From Paenibacillus piscarius (GTDB taxonomy: Bacteria > Bacillota > Bacilli > Paenibacillales > Paenibacillaceae), in contig NZ_JAIEUI010000002.1 in NCBI RefSeq assembly GCF_022234545.1, forward strand, positions 62,001-126,000: a DNA stretch of 64,000 nt. The letters run 5' to 3'. Position 1 is the first letter of the stretch. Every line of letters begins with the position of its first letter. Below, piece by piece: positions 43,496 through 51,780 of this stretch. Under the pieces are notes generated by a model. The model worked only from the letters and a program-made list of their open reading frames with translations. It did not search any database and was not told where the DNA came from. The position numbers and the translations under genes were made by a program.

Positions 43496-44047
43496 TTATT
43501 CCGTTGTTCCAGAGACGGAGATGAACTCCGGCGGAAGCTCGTCCGCGAGCCAGATGTTATCATTGCCATGATAGAACCTGACCCCGGCAGAAGCGGCCTG
43601 CTTCGCATCGATAATCAGGATCACGGGACTGGGGTCTTTGCGCCCGCCCACCAGCTTGGCGGTTTCCGTATCCACCGAGAAATGGACATACTGCCTCTTC
43701 ATCGGCTTCAGTCCATCCTTCAGAATGGTCTCCACCCATCGCCGGGCTGTCCCATGATACAGAACGGAGGGCGGGGCTTCATTCTGTTTGATGATTTTTT
43801 GCGGAACCGAGTGACCATACAGTGCTCTAATGCGCCCTTCTGCAATCTCATGCCGCTGCTTGTCCGCTGCCGCGAGCATCTTATCCAGATCCTCCGCCTG
43901 GACCGATTCCCACTTCTTGTCCTGCTGCAAGGCATGAAGCAGCTGCTCAATATCCACCCATCCCTGTTCATCCAATTCCAGTTCATACTCCCACGGCGCG
44001 TGCCGCAGAATGTACGACATCTCTTTACTGAGCTTCATATAGTCCAT
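43496..44047 (-). CDS. kptA: RNA 2'-phosphotransferase (Tpt1/KptA family)
   Basis: Transfers a 2'-phosphate from RNA to NAD+, giving ADP-ribose 1'',2''-cyclic phosphate. In yeast this completes tRNA splicing; the bacterial role is unknown. The 183 residues include the family core: LSKEMSYILRHAPWEYEL with Arg15 and His16, H79 in RALYGHSVP, YHGT at 97-100 and R118 in KRQYVHFSVDTETAKLVGGR. Start 44047 has GGGAGGG ten bases upstream; the open frame to 44227 runs through GC-rich repeats and is rejected. It is upstream of the sigma-DUF1835 gene on the same strand with 70 bases between, so a shared transcript is likely. Confidence 0.93.
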   Translation of the reverse strand: MDYMKLSKEMSYILRHAPWEYELELDEQGWVDIEQLLHALQQDKKWESVQAEDLDKMLAAADKQRHEIAEGRIRALYGHSVPQKIIKQNEAPPSVLYHGTARRWVETILKDGLKPMKRQYVHFSVDTETAKLVGGRKDPSPVILIIDAKQAASAGVRFYHGNDNIWLADELPPEFISVSGTTE

Positions 44048-44116
44048 TTGGTTCAGTCCCTCCCTGTTAGTTACGAGTGTAGCATATGTGAAGCTTCCGG
44101 TGTAACGTGCGCAGGA

Positions 44117-44222
44117 CCATCCGGGGGCTCCAGCGGGAGCAATATCGGGGGCTCCATCCGGGGACTCTAGCGGGAGCAATATCGGGGAGCTCCATCCGGG
44201 AGCTCCAGCGGGGGCACCAGCG
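44117..44222. repeat. Short GC-rich tandem repeat, period 37-38 bases
   Basis: Copies begin at 44117, 44154 and 44192 (last partial), of the form CCATCCGGGGGCTCCAGCGG then GAGCAATATCGGGG. About 2.7 copies are present upstream of kptA. On the minus strand it is open and extends the kptA frame with a Gly/Ala/Pro-rich pseudo-leader. Confidence 0.8.
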
Positions 44223-44233
44223 TCCACGCAAGT

Positions 44234-44408
44234 GGACTGACATTCCGCTATTTCTGCTAATCAGGCGGATATGCCAAGTTCGCGGACTCAGAAGCCGTTA
44301 TCCTTCTGAATTCCGCATGATTGGGCACCGAATCGCCAGGATAACGGAAGCTCAGTCCGTTTCAGCTCTCAAAAGAGACATTTCGGCGAAATAACGGCAT
44401 CTGAGTCC
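44234..44408. repeat. Nested palindromic repeat of four 20-base copies
   Basis: Four related 20-mers lie symmetrically about position 44321. Two are direct, GGACTGACATTCCGCTATTT (44234-44253) and GGACTCAGAAGCCGTTATCC (44284-44303). Two are inverted, GGATAACGGAAGCTCAGTCC (44339-44358) and AAATAACGGCATCTGAGTCC (44389-44408). Outer copies pair with outer, inner with inner. The sequence between copies is only weakly related. It fits a REP- or MITE-like element, with no coding capacity. Confidence 0.8.
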
Positions 44409-44503
44409 GCCTGAGTCTGGTTTGTTTCCAGTTCGAGTCTGGTTTTTGTCCGGTTAGCACCATGATCGTTGTGATATGCTCCCGGCCTCACCATGAACGC
44501 GCG

Positions 44504-44530
44504 CAAAAAGCCGCCCCTCCCGAGGCGGCC
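44504..44530 (-). terminator. Intrinsic terminator after sigF
   Basis: Minus strand: GCCGCC and GGCGGC pair around an eight-base loop (TCGGGAGG), followed by TTTTTGCG. It lies about 55 bases after the sigF stop. Confidence 0.85.
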
Positions 44531-44582
44531 CCCTTGCACCCGTCACTGAACATTACATACCTAACCATGCTTCACTGCGGTG

Positions 44583-45338
44583 TTACTGCGCAATCTGCTC
44601 GCGGATATTCGCGAGAATCTTCTTCTCCAGCCTCGACACCTGCACCTGCGAGATGCCGAGACGGCTGGCGACCTCCGATTGGGTCTGATCACGGTAGTAC
44701 CGCAGGTACACGATCAGACGCTCACGTTCGGTCAACGCGCCGATGGCCTCGTTCAGCGCCAGCTTGTCGAACCAGCGCTCCTGCGAGTCGTCAGCAATCT
44801 GGTCAATCAGGGTGATCGGATCGCCGTCGTTCTCGAAGACGGTCTCGTGAATCGAAGTCGGCGGCTTGTTGGCCTCCTGGGCGAAGACGATTTCTTCCGG
44901 CGTGACGCCCAGCGCCTCGGCCACCTCGCCGATGGTCGGCAGACGGTCGAGCGTCTTGGACATCTCGTCCTTCATCTTGCGCACCTTGTTGGCCATCTCC
45001 TTCAGCGAGCGGCTGACCTTAAGCGTGCCGTCATCGCGGAGGAACCTCTGAATCTCGCCGATAATCATCGGTACGGCGTAGGTGGAGAACTTGACCTCAT
45101 AGCTGAGGTCGAATTTATCAACGGACTTCAGCAGTCCGATACAGCCGATCTGGAACAGATCATCCGGTTCATATCCGCGGTTCATAAACCGCTGGACCAC
45201 CGACCAGACGAGGCGGATATTGCAGTTGACCAGCGTGTCGCGGGCCGTATGATCTCCGGCCTGACTGAGCGCGATGAGACGTTTGACCTCCGCATCGTCC
45301 AAATAGGTCGGCGGAGCTTTTTTTGCTTCGGCATCCAT
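44583..45338 (-). CDS. sigF: Forespore-specific sigma factor SigF
   Basis: Sigma factor that drives the first forespore regulon after asymmetric division. The 251 residues contain region 2 (NRGYEPDDLFQIGCIGLLKS, then VDKFDLSYEVKFSTYAVPMI), region 3 with GEIQRFLRDDGTLKVSRSLK, and region 4 with the helix-turn-helix SEVASRLGISQVQVSRLEKK. It follows spoIIAB by 11 bases. It is kept inactive by SpoIIAB and released by SpoIIAA. The sequence up to the terminator is intact, with no anomaly. Confidence 0.98.
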   Translation of the reverse strand: MDAEAKKAPPTYLDDAEVKRLIALSQAGDHTARDTLVNCNIRLVWSVVQRFMNRGYEPDDLFQIGCIGLLKSVDKFDLSYEVKFSTYAVPMIIGEIQRFLRDDGTLKVSRSLKEMANKVRKMKDEMSKTLDRLPTIGEVAEALGVTPEEIVFAQEANKPPTSIHETVFENDGDPITLIDQIADDSQERWFDKLALNEAIGALTERERLIVYLRYYRDQTQSEVASRLGISQVQVSRLEKKILANIREQIAQ

Positions 45339-45349
45339 GGCTCCAACCC

Positions 45350-45808
45350 CTAATTGTATAAAGCTTTTTTCGAGACGATGGTTTTCTTCATTGAGATGGA
45401 GGTACCCCGTCCCGGTTCACTGGTAACCTCGAATTCATCCATGAAATTCTCCATAATGGTGAAGCCCATACCCGAGCGCTCCAGCTCCGGCTTGGACGTA
45501 TAGAGCGGCTGCTGGGCCAGCTCCAGATCCTCAATGCCCCGTCCCTGATCCTCGATGACCAGATGCACCGTTTCCTTCTCAATGGAGGCTGAGATGCTGA
45601 CAATCCCTTCAGGATCGCTGTCATATCCGTGAATAATGCAGTTCGTGACCGCTTCAGACACCACTGTCTTCAGATCGTTCAGCTCCTCCATCGTCGGATC
45701 AAGCCGGGAGACGAACGCTGCTACGACAACGCGCGCGAATGACTCATTCTCCGATAGTGCGGCAAATTGGACACTCATGAAGTTACGGGCTTCGCTGCTG
45801 TTTGTCAT
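45350..45808 (-). CDS. spoIIAB: Anti-sigma F factor / serine kinase SpoIIAB
   Basis: GHKL-fold ATPase that binds SigF and phosphorylates SpoIIAA. The 152 residues show the N box in [17 protein letters not shown], the G1 box [12 protein letters not shown] and G2 region [20 protein letters not shown], the standard SpoIIAB pattern. The ATG overlaps the TGA of spoIIAA as ATGA, with GGAGG inside the end of spoIIAA, so partner proteins are made in a coupled way. Confidence 0.98.
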   Translation of the reverse strand: MTNSSEARNFMSVQFAALSENESFARVVVAAFVSRLDPTMEELNDLKTVVSEAVTNCIIHGYDSDPEGIVSISASIEKETVHLVIEDQGRGIEDLELAQQPLYTSKPELERSGMGFTIMENFMDEFEVTSEPGRGTSISMKKTIVSKKALYN

Positions 45809-46158
45809 AACGCAACCTCCAAATCCGAGAGTGCGGCGCTCTCGTCGTCATATAGGGGCATGATTTTGAACAAACCCGACATTTCCAGCAGGCGCTTCAC
45901 GGGCGCATTGGCATCACAGACAGCCATCTTCCCGCCCTTGGCGCGGATCAGCTTATATCTGCCGAGAATGACTCCAAGCCCTGAGCTGTCCATGAATTGC
46001 AGTTCCTTCAGGCTGAGGATCAGATGCTCCACCTGACCCCGCATAATTGCTTCATCCATATCCATACGTACGTAATCGGCTGCGTGATGGTCCAGTTCCC
46101 CGGACAACCGGACAATCAGCACACCCCGGTGATGCTCCATCTCCACATGAGAATTCAT
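45805..46158 (-). CDS. spoIIAA: Anti-anti-sigma factor SpoIIAA
   Basis: STAS-domain protein that frees SigF from SpoIIAB when dephosphorylated. Start 46158 is set by GAGGAGAG eight bases upstream, giving 117 residues; the frame open to 46212 lacks a site. The phosphorylated serine is S58 in [20 protein letters not shown], in the same position as in Bacillus. The rest of the STAS fold ([20 protein letters not shown]) is intact. First gene of spoIIAA-spoIIAB-sigF, lying about 200 bases after dacF. Confidence 0.97.
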   Translation of the reverse strand: MNSHVEMEHHRGVLIVRLSGELDHHAADYVRMDMDEAIMRGQVEHLILSLKELQFMDSSGLGVILGRYKLIRAKGGKMAVCDANAPVKRLLEMSGLFKIMPLYDDESAALSDLEVAL

Positions 46159-46230
46159 TCTTGCCACTCTCCTCTTCGTTGCTATGATCAACCGCCCTGT
46201 AAGACTCTTCACTTCCCCCTACATGGACAA

Positions 46231-46260
46231 GGTTTCTACACTGCAAATGAGGATTCCTGC
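46231..46260 (-). promoter_or_regulatory. Candidate sigma-H promoter of the spoIIA operon
   Basis: On the minus strand GCAGGAATCC (46251-46260) resembles the sigma-H -35 element and TGTAGAAACC (46231-46240) a weak -10, spaced about as expected, 75-100 bases before spoIIAA. This is a pattern match only. Confidence 0.35.
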
Positions 46261-46355
46261 CTCACGACAAAACTAGAAGAAAACTCCCATGAACCAACAT
46301 AAAACACAGAAGCGCTCTACAAAAAGGTACAAATCACACGCGGGGACCGCGCAGA

Positions 46356-47567
46356 TTAATCCTTCGTAAACATCGAGCCGGTGGCCCGTTTGAACAGCTT
46401 CCACCAGCCGGCCTTGGCGATATTCTCGCCTGCCTTCAGCTCGTATTCCTTCAGCATCTTGTCCCCCTGGTACACCACCAGCTTGCCGACCGTCTGGCCC
46501 TCAGCCACCGGTGCCTTCACATGCTCATTCAACACCAGCTCATGGCGGATGCCTTCCTGGGTCACTCCTTTACGGAGCAGAATGCTGTAGTTCTCCTTGG
46601 CAACCAGCGGAAGCTGGTTCTTCACACCCTTCTCCACCCGAACGGTTCCGATGGTATCGCCCGCTTTGTGAATCGTATGCAATTTATATTGGGAAAAGAG
46701 GTAATCGAACATCGCCGACACTTCGCTGTTGCGCGTCTTGGTGTTCGGCTCGCCCAGCACCACCGCTACCGCACGCAGGCCGTCTCTCGACGCTGTGGCG
46801 GACAGGCAGAACTTCGCTTCCGAGGTATAGCCCGTCTTCAGGCCGTCTGCCCCGGTATAGAAGCGCACCAGCTTGTTCGTATTCACCAGCCAGAACGGCT
46901 TGGGTGAATCCTTGCGCAGGTAATCCTGGTAGGAGCCGGTGTATTTGATAATCTGCTCGTGCTTCAGCAGCTCCCGGCTGATGACAGCAATGTCATGCGC
47001 TGAGGAATAATGATTCGCCGCCGGCAGCCCGTTGCAGTTGGCGAAATGCGTGTCCTTCAGGCCCAGCGCCTCTGCCTTTTGGTTCATCAGATCGACGAAC
47101 GCGCTCTCCGAGCCGGCAATTTTCTCCGCCATAGCTACGGAGGCGTCATTGCCGGAGGCCATTGCGATGCCCTTCAGCATATCGTCAACCGTCATTTCCT
47201 CACCCGGCTCCAGGAAAATCTGTGATCCGCCCATCGAAGCGGCATACTCGCTGGTCCGCACCTTGTCGGTTAGCTGCAGCCTGCCTTCATCCAGCGCCTC
47301 GACAGTCAGGAGCATGGTCATAATCTTGGTGATACTGGCCGGCGGAAGCTTATCATGGCTATTCTTCTGGTAGATAACTGTGCCTGTACTGGCGTCCATG
47401 AGAATGGCAGAGCGTGCTCCAGGGGCCAGATCAGCGGCAGAAGCTCCTCCGGCAGAGCCGGAGCCAGCGTTGCCTTTGGCTTTTTCCTCTGCGAAGGCAC
47501 CTGTAGCCCCTCCCAGAACCGATACGGCGATGCACAGTGCAAGCGTAACATAACGAATTTTCCTCAC
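46356..47567 (-). CDS. dacF: Forespore D-alanyl-D-alanine carboxypeptidase DacF
   Basis: Peptidase S11 penicillin-binding protein that regulates cross-linking of spore peptidoglycan. Start GTG 47567 has AGGAGGGG with six bases between; the ATG at 47597 lacks a site. After a signal peptide ending around AFA-EE, motifs are S78-I-T-K81, S138-G-N140 and K244-T-G246, and KLPPASITKIMTMLLTVEAL is typical. The 403 residues contain a Gly/Ser/Ala linker after the signal. It sits directly upstream of spoIIAA, as I recall for Bacillus dacF, and may be read through into spoIIA. Confidence 0.94.
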   Translation of the reverse strand: MRKIRYVTLALCIAVSVLGGATGAFAEEKAKGNAGSGSAGGASAADLAPGARSAILMDASTGTVIYQKNSHDKLPPASITKIMTMLLTVEALDEGRLQLTDKVRTSEYAASMGGSQIFLEPGEEMTVDDMLKGIAMASGNDASVAMAEKIAGSESAFVDLMNQKAEALGLKDTHFANCNGLPAANHYSSAHDIAVISRELLKHEQIIKYTGSYQDYLRKDSPKPFWLVNTNKLVRFYTGADGLKTGYTSEAKFCLSATASRDGLRAVAVVLGEPNTKTRNSEVSAMFDYLFSQYKLHTIHKAGDTIGTVRVEKGVKNQLPLVAKENYSILLRKGVTQEGIRHELVLNEHVKAPVAEGQTVGKLVVYQGDKMLKEYELKAGENIAKAGWWKLFKRATGSMFTKD

Positions 47568-47766
47568 AATGGTTCCCCTCCTGAACTTAACCTTCATTTC
47601 ACAGGTACTGTGTTCCAGTTTCGTCAGAATGGGAGGAAATTATTCCATTTTGAAGCAACAAAAAACAAGCCTCCCCCTGTCTCTAGCGACAATTGATGGG
47701 AAAGCCTGCTTCGATCTGCTTATCATGTCGTGAAAAACTCTGCACCTTATCGCATACTGCCCGCAT

Positions 47767-48756
47767 TCACGGCTGGACGGCGGCGGCCGCCTGCCCCAAA
47801 TAGAGCCGGGACAGCACGGGAGAACGCCTAGCCCATATAGCTGCGAACAGCGGAACCGCCACACCGACCAGCGTAAACGGCATCAGCCCGTAATTCACAC
47901 CGAGCAGGTACTTAAGCCCGTAGTTCAGCGGCAGATGCAGATACATGATGGCAATGGAGTTGCGTCCCAGCGCCCCCATCCAATCCAGCGGTACCAGCTT
48001 CGTGAGCCGGTAGACAACAGCGCAGATGGTCAGGGAGATAATCAGCGGAACCGCCAGGTCCAGCACCAGGGCGTCATACTCCTTGTATTTCATATTCAGG
48101 GTGTACTGGATGATCCCTTGCCGTTCCAGCAGCAGCACAAGCCCGGATAACGGAAGCAGGACGAGCAGCGCCCAGTAGCGGCGGAGCAGCGCCGGGATCA
48201 GGGTTTTGCCATAGAAGCCAATGGCGTAATACGTGACGGCGAGCAGGGATACATCGGCATTCCAGGGTATGTTGAACGTTCGGAGGGCGGTGAGCGAGAT
48301 GAGATGCGACAGCAGATAAGCGGAGACAATCAGAAGAATTTGGGTGCGGCGGGAATACCGGATAATGTATCCGAAGAGCAATTGCGTGAACAGCAGGCAG
48401 GTGATGAACCAGAACACCCCGTAAGGTCCGGTCAGCGTCATGCCGCCGTATAGCAGCCTGGCTATATTCTCGGCAAAGCCTTTGATATTCAGCGTGAACA
48501 GCAGCAGCACGGCCGCAATCAGCAGTCCATAGGCGAAATAAGGTGTCATCAGCCCCCGGGTGCGCTTCATTGCCCAAGGCAGGTACCGGCCGGGCTCCAC
48601 GGGCTTAAAGACCAGTCCGCTAAGGATGAAGAAGAGCGGCATCCGGAACCAGGACAGGTAATGATTCGCTGCGGCATCGCCGGAATGGCCCATGACCACA
48701 AAGATAATACTGAATCCCTTGGCGGCATCAATCCATAATTCACGTGGTTTATTCAC
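47767..48756 (-). CDS. Acyltransferase family membrane protein (acyltransferase 3 type)
   Basis: A 329-residue protein of about ten membrane helices with the family N-terminus LWIDAAKGFSIIFVVMGHSG (catalytic histidine in MGHS), and the usual FRMPLFFILSGLVFKPVEPG. These enzymes O-acylate sugars or wall polymers, for example fucose 4-O-acetylase-like proteins. The start is a GTG with GGGAGG upstream. It lies downstream of a 990-base stretch without genes and upstream of dacF, but a common promoter is not obvious. The acceptor is unknown. Confidence 0.88.
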   Translation of the reverse strand: MNKPRELWIDAAKGFSIIFVVMGHSGDAAANHYLSWFRMPLFFILSGLVFKPVEPGRYLPWAMKRTRGLMTPYFAYGLLIAAVLLLFTLNIKGFAENIARLLYGGMTLTGPYGVFWFITCLLFTQLLFGYIIRYSRRTQILLIVSAYLLSHLISLTALRTFNIPWNADVSLLAVTYYAIGFYGKTLIPALLRRYWALLVLLPLSGLVLLLERQGIIQYTLNMKYKEYDALVLDLAVPLIISLTICAVVYRLTKLVPLDWMGALGRNSIAIMYLHLPLNYGLKYLLGVNYGLMPFTLVGVAVPLFAAIWARRSPVLSRLYLGQAAAAVQP

Positions 48757-49061
48757 TTCGTCCTCCCATCTCCTCCCATTATCAGCAGTTATTTAGCAGT
48801 TATTTAATGTAATTATAAAAGCGCTACTGTTTCTTTTCAAATTTTAATGAAATTTTTCAGCTGGATTTCTGAAACAAAATTCTCTTAACAACGGAAAATC
48901 GTCCGCAAAAATAAGCCGATCTTCCTAGGGCGGGTCCCTCGGTCCCGAAGAGGCTCAAATAGGGCTAAAGTCCGGCGGGGTTGCAGGGGGTGTAGCGTGT
49001 AGAAACGCAGCTGGTTTGGCGTGGGGATACGGGGGAGATGGGACGCGGGAGACGGGAGCCA

Positions 49062-49469
49062 AATGTGGTCGGTTTTCCGACTACATTTGGTCCACGCGCC
49101 TCCGCCGCGACGAATGTAATCGGTTTTCCGACTACATTTGGTCCACGCGCCTCCGCCGCGACGAATGTAATCGGTTTTTCGATTACATTTGGTCCACGCG
49201 CCTCCGATGCGCCGAATGTAGTCGGTTTTTCGATTACATTTGGACCACGTACCTCCGCCGCGACGAATGTAATCGGTTTTTCGATTACATTTTGTCCACG
49301 CGCCTCCGCCGCACCGAATGTGGTCGGTTTTCCGACTACATTTGGTCCACGCGCCCCCCACACGCCGAATGTAATCGGTTTTCCGACTACATTTGGTCCA
49401 CGCGCCCCCCACACGCCGAATGTAATCGGTTTTCCGACTACATTTGGTCCACGCGCCTCTACGCCTTTT
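49062..49469. repeat. Tandem 51-bp repeat array B, eight units
   Basis: Eight units start at 49062, 49113, 49164, 49215, 49266, 49317, 49368 and 49419, all 51 bases apart. Each has ATGTAATCGG or GTGGTCGG-type left arms and CCGACTACAT or CGATTACAT right arms around four or five T bases, then GGTCCACGCGCC and a GC-rich spacer. Arm changes are partly compensatory, as if base pairing were under selection. It is the same family as array A and is better preserved. CRISPR is excluded because spacers are nearly identical. Confidence 0.95.
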
Positions 49470-49700
49470 GGGACAGAATGAGTTGTACCGGGGGCTGAGC
49501 AGAGCAGTGAGAGCCGGGGTATTGAGTGGAGGTGAGGAGGGCGCTGAGTACTTGGTGCCGGAAGCTTTAGTTTGGCGGAGCGTTGTTAGTTTGGTAGAAC
49601 ATGATTAGTCCGGCGGAGTGTTGTTAGCCTGGATTTGCGTGGTTATTATGGAAGGGTGCCGTTAGAGTGGCCTAGTATCAGTAGCCTGGCAGACAGCTCA

Positions 49701-49726
49701 AGAGCCACCCGCAGGCGGATGGCTCT
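49701..49726 (-). terminator. Hairpin after dppF
   Basis: Minus strand: AGAGCCATCCGCC and GGGTGGCTCT pair around TGC, followed by TGAGCTGTC. The T tract is poor, so it may be a weak terminator or a stabilising 3' end. Confidence 0.5.
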
Positions 49727-49745
49727 GACCTTGCTGCTATGACGG

Positions 49746-50708
49746 TTATAACAGATGGCACGCAGCCTGATGGCCTGCATCCACCTCACGCAGCTCCGGT
49801 GTCTCCGTCCGGCAGCGGTCCAGTGCATAAGGGCAGCGGGGGTGGAAGGCACAGCCGGAAGGCGGTGTCTCGGGATTGGGCACATCGCCGGTCAGGACGA
49901 TGCGCTCCTTCTTCATCCCCGGATTCGGGACCGGCACAGCTGACATCAGCGCCTGCGTATACGGATGCAGCGGCTTCGCGAACAGCTCCTTCGTCCGCGC
50001 CAGCTCCACAATCCGCCCTAGATACATTACGGCCACGCGGTCGCTGATGAACTTCACGACCGACAGATCGTGGGAGATGAACATATACGTCAGGCCGTAT
50101 TGCTCCTGCAGATCCTGCATCAGATTCAGCACCTGGGCCTGGATAGAGACATCCAGCGCAGAGACCGGCTCGTCGCAGACAATGAACTTCGGATTCAACG
50201 CAAGCGCACGGGCGATTCCGACCCGCTGGCGCTGGCCCCCGGAGAACTCGTGGGGATAGCGGTGGGCCTGATAAGGGGATAAGCCCACAACCTCCATCAG
50301 CTGCTCCACCCGGCTTTTTAGCTCGCCGGCGGGAGCCGAGCCATGGGTGCGGAGCGGCTCCTCCAGAATACGCTGGACCGTCCAGCGGGGGTCGAGCGAA
50401 GCATAAGGGTCCTGGAACACCATCTGCATATCGGTACGGAACCTGCGGAGCTGCTCGGGATTCAGGGCGCGCACATCCGTGCCGCCGAACCTGATCTCGC
50501 CGTCTGTCGGCTCGATCAGCCGCAGTATAGCCCGTCCGGTGGTCGATTTCCCGCAGCCGGATTCCCCGACCACTGCCAGCGTCTCGCCCTGCTCTACGGA
50601 TAAGGTAATGCCGTCAACGGCTTTGACCGCACCCACCTGCTTAGAGAAGAAGCCTTTGCGGATCGGATAATGCTTCCTCAGATTGCGGACTTCAAGTAGT
50701 GTCGTCAT
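49746..50708 (-). CDS. dppF: Dipeptide/oligopeptide ABC transporter ATP-binding protein (DppF/OppF)
   Basis: A 320-residue ATPase of a peptide importer. Walker A is [13 protein letters not shown] (about 44-56), the signature is [19 protein letters not shown], Walker [17 protein letters not shown] and the H-loop FISHDL. The C-terminal oligopeptide-binding extension PHPYTQ-type ([20 protein letters not shown]) with the Cys-rich [14 protein letters not shown] is typical of OppF/DppF and could bind an iron-sulfur cluster. ATG 50708 overlaps the TGA of dppD as ATGA and has AGGAGGGG before it. Last gene of the operon. Confidence 0.95.
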   Translation of the reverse strand: MTTLLEVRNLRKHYPIRKGFFSKQVGAVKAVDGITLSVEQGETLAVVGESGCGKSTTGRAILRLIEPTDGEIRFGGTDVRALNPEQLRRFRTDMQMVFQDPYASLDPRWTVQRILEEPLRTHGSAPAGELKSRVEQLMEVVGLSPYQAHRYPHEFSGGQRQRVGIARALALNPKFIVCDEPVSALDVSIQAQVLNLMQDLQEQYGLTYMFISHDLSVVKFISDRVAVMYLGRIVELARTKELFAKPLHPYTQALMSAVPVPNPGMKKERIVLTGDVPNPETPPSGCAFHPRCPYALDRCRTETPELREVDAGHQAACHLL

Positions 50709-51682
50709 AGTACCCCCTCCTGTTGCAGAATACAGCGGCACGTATGTCCCGGCTGAACCTCCAGCAGCTCTGGCTGCTGCTCACGGCAGCGGTCAACCGC
50801 CACCGGGCAGCGCGGTGCGAACCGGCAGCCGGCCGGCAGATTCGCCGGGTTCGGCACCTGGCCCGGAATCGACCGCAGCCTGTCCTCGTCCCCGGCTAGC
50901 TGGGGCAAGGAAGCCAGCAGCCCTTGCGTATACGGATGCAGCGGCTGGCTGTATAGAGTAGCCACATCTGTCTCCTCGACAATCTGGCCGGCATACATAA
51001 TTACCACCCGGTCACACATCTCGGCGACGACCCCAAGATCATGCGTAATCATGAGAATCGACATGCCTTCATTCTTTTGCAGCTCCCGCATCAGATCGAG
51101 AATCTGCGCCTGAATGGTCACATCCAGCGCCGTGGTCGGTTCATCGGCAATCAGCAGCTGGGGATTGCAGACCATCGCCATCGCGATCATCACCCGCTGC
51201 CGCATCCCGCCGGAGAGCTGATGGGCATATTGCTGCGCAATCTTCTCAGGACGGGGAATGCCGACCTTGCGGAGCATCTCCACCGCACGCGCATCGGCTT
51301 CCTTCTTGCTCAGCTTCAGATGGTAGCGGGCCGATTCCGAGATCTGGCGGCCGATCTTGAACACCGGATTGAGCGAGGTCATCGGCTCCTGGAAGATCAT
51401 CGCAATCCGGTTGCCGCGGATGCTCCGCACCTCATTCATCGGCATCTTCAGCATATCCTTGCCTTCAAAGCGGATCTGGCCGGAGGCAATCCGGCTGATC
51501 CGTTTGGGTAGCAGCTGCATGATGGAGAGAGAGGTGATGCTTTTGCCGCAGCCGGATTCACCGACAATTCCGAGGGTCTCGCCTTTACGCACTGACAGAC
51601 TGATCCCGTCCACCGCACGGATCGTGCCCGCCGCTGTCTGAAACTCGGTGCATAGCCCTGATACCTCCAGCAGTTGTGTCAT
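50705..51682 (-). CDS. dppD: Dipeptide/oligopeptide ABC transporter ATP-binding protein (DppD/OppD)
   Basis: A 325-residue ATPase partner of DppF. Walker A is [13 protein letters not shown], signature [18 protein letters not shown], Walker [17 protein letters not shown] and H-loop MITHDL. The Cys-rich tail [14 protein letters not shown] is present. Start 51682 is set by GGTGGAGG. It lies 98 bases after the M20 peptidase gene, in which the two are separated from dppA by that peptidase, so the operon order is B-C-A-peptidase-D-F. Confidence 0.95.
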   Translation of the reverse strand: MTQLLEVSGLCTEFQTAAGTIRAVDGISLSVRKGETLGIVGESGCGKSITSLSIMQLLPKRISRIASGQIRFEGKDMLKMPMNEVRSIRGNRIAMIFQEPMTSLNPVFKIGRQISESARYHLKLSKKEADARAVEMLRKVGIPRPEKIAQQYAHQLSGGMRQRVMIAMAMVCNPQLLIADEPTTALDVTIQAQILDLMRELQKNEGMSILMITHDLGVVAEMCDRVVIMYAGQIVEETDVATLYSQPLHPYTQGLLASLPQLAGDEDRLRSIPGQVPNPANLPAGCRFAPRCPVAVDRCREQQPELLEVQPGHTCRCILQQEGVL

Positions 51683-51780
51683 GATTGCCTCCACCTTCCA
51701 AAAAACTCCCCACAAAGTGATGTTTTGCCTCGATGATTATTCAGGTACTTTGCGGGGGCCTCAACTAGTTATTCATCATC

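Larger units (their letters stand above)
48757..49745. other. Gene-free stretch with a repeat array and a weak terminator
   Basis: About 990 bases between the acyltransferase start and the dppF stop. It holds an AT-rich promoter-like leader (48780-48900), the 51-bp tandem array (49062-49469) and a Gly/Val-codon-rich filler without ribosome binding sites (49470-49690). Long open frames through the array on both strands result from its 51-base period and are not accepted as genes. Confidence 0.7.

Noticed and set aside
44048..44227. N-terminal extension of KptA
   Set aside because: It is made of tandem GC-rich repeats (Gly/Ala/Pro-rich) and the family start MDYMKLSKEM has its own ribosome binding site.
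49062..49469. CRISPR array
   Set aside because: Units are contiguous with near-identical sequence, spacers do not vary and no cas genes are present.
48885..49498. Apparent repetitive proteins (17-residue repeats) on both strands of array B
   Set aside because: The 51-base period keeps all frames open; there is no ribosome binding site or signal peptide, and the same unit occurs as non-coding array A.
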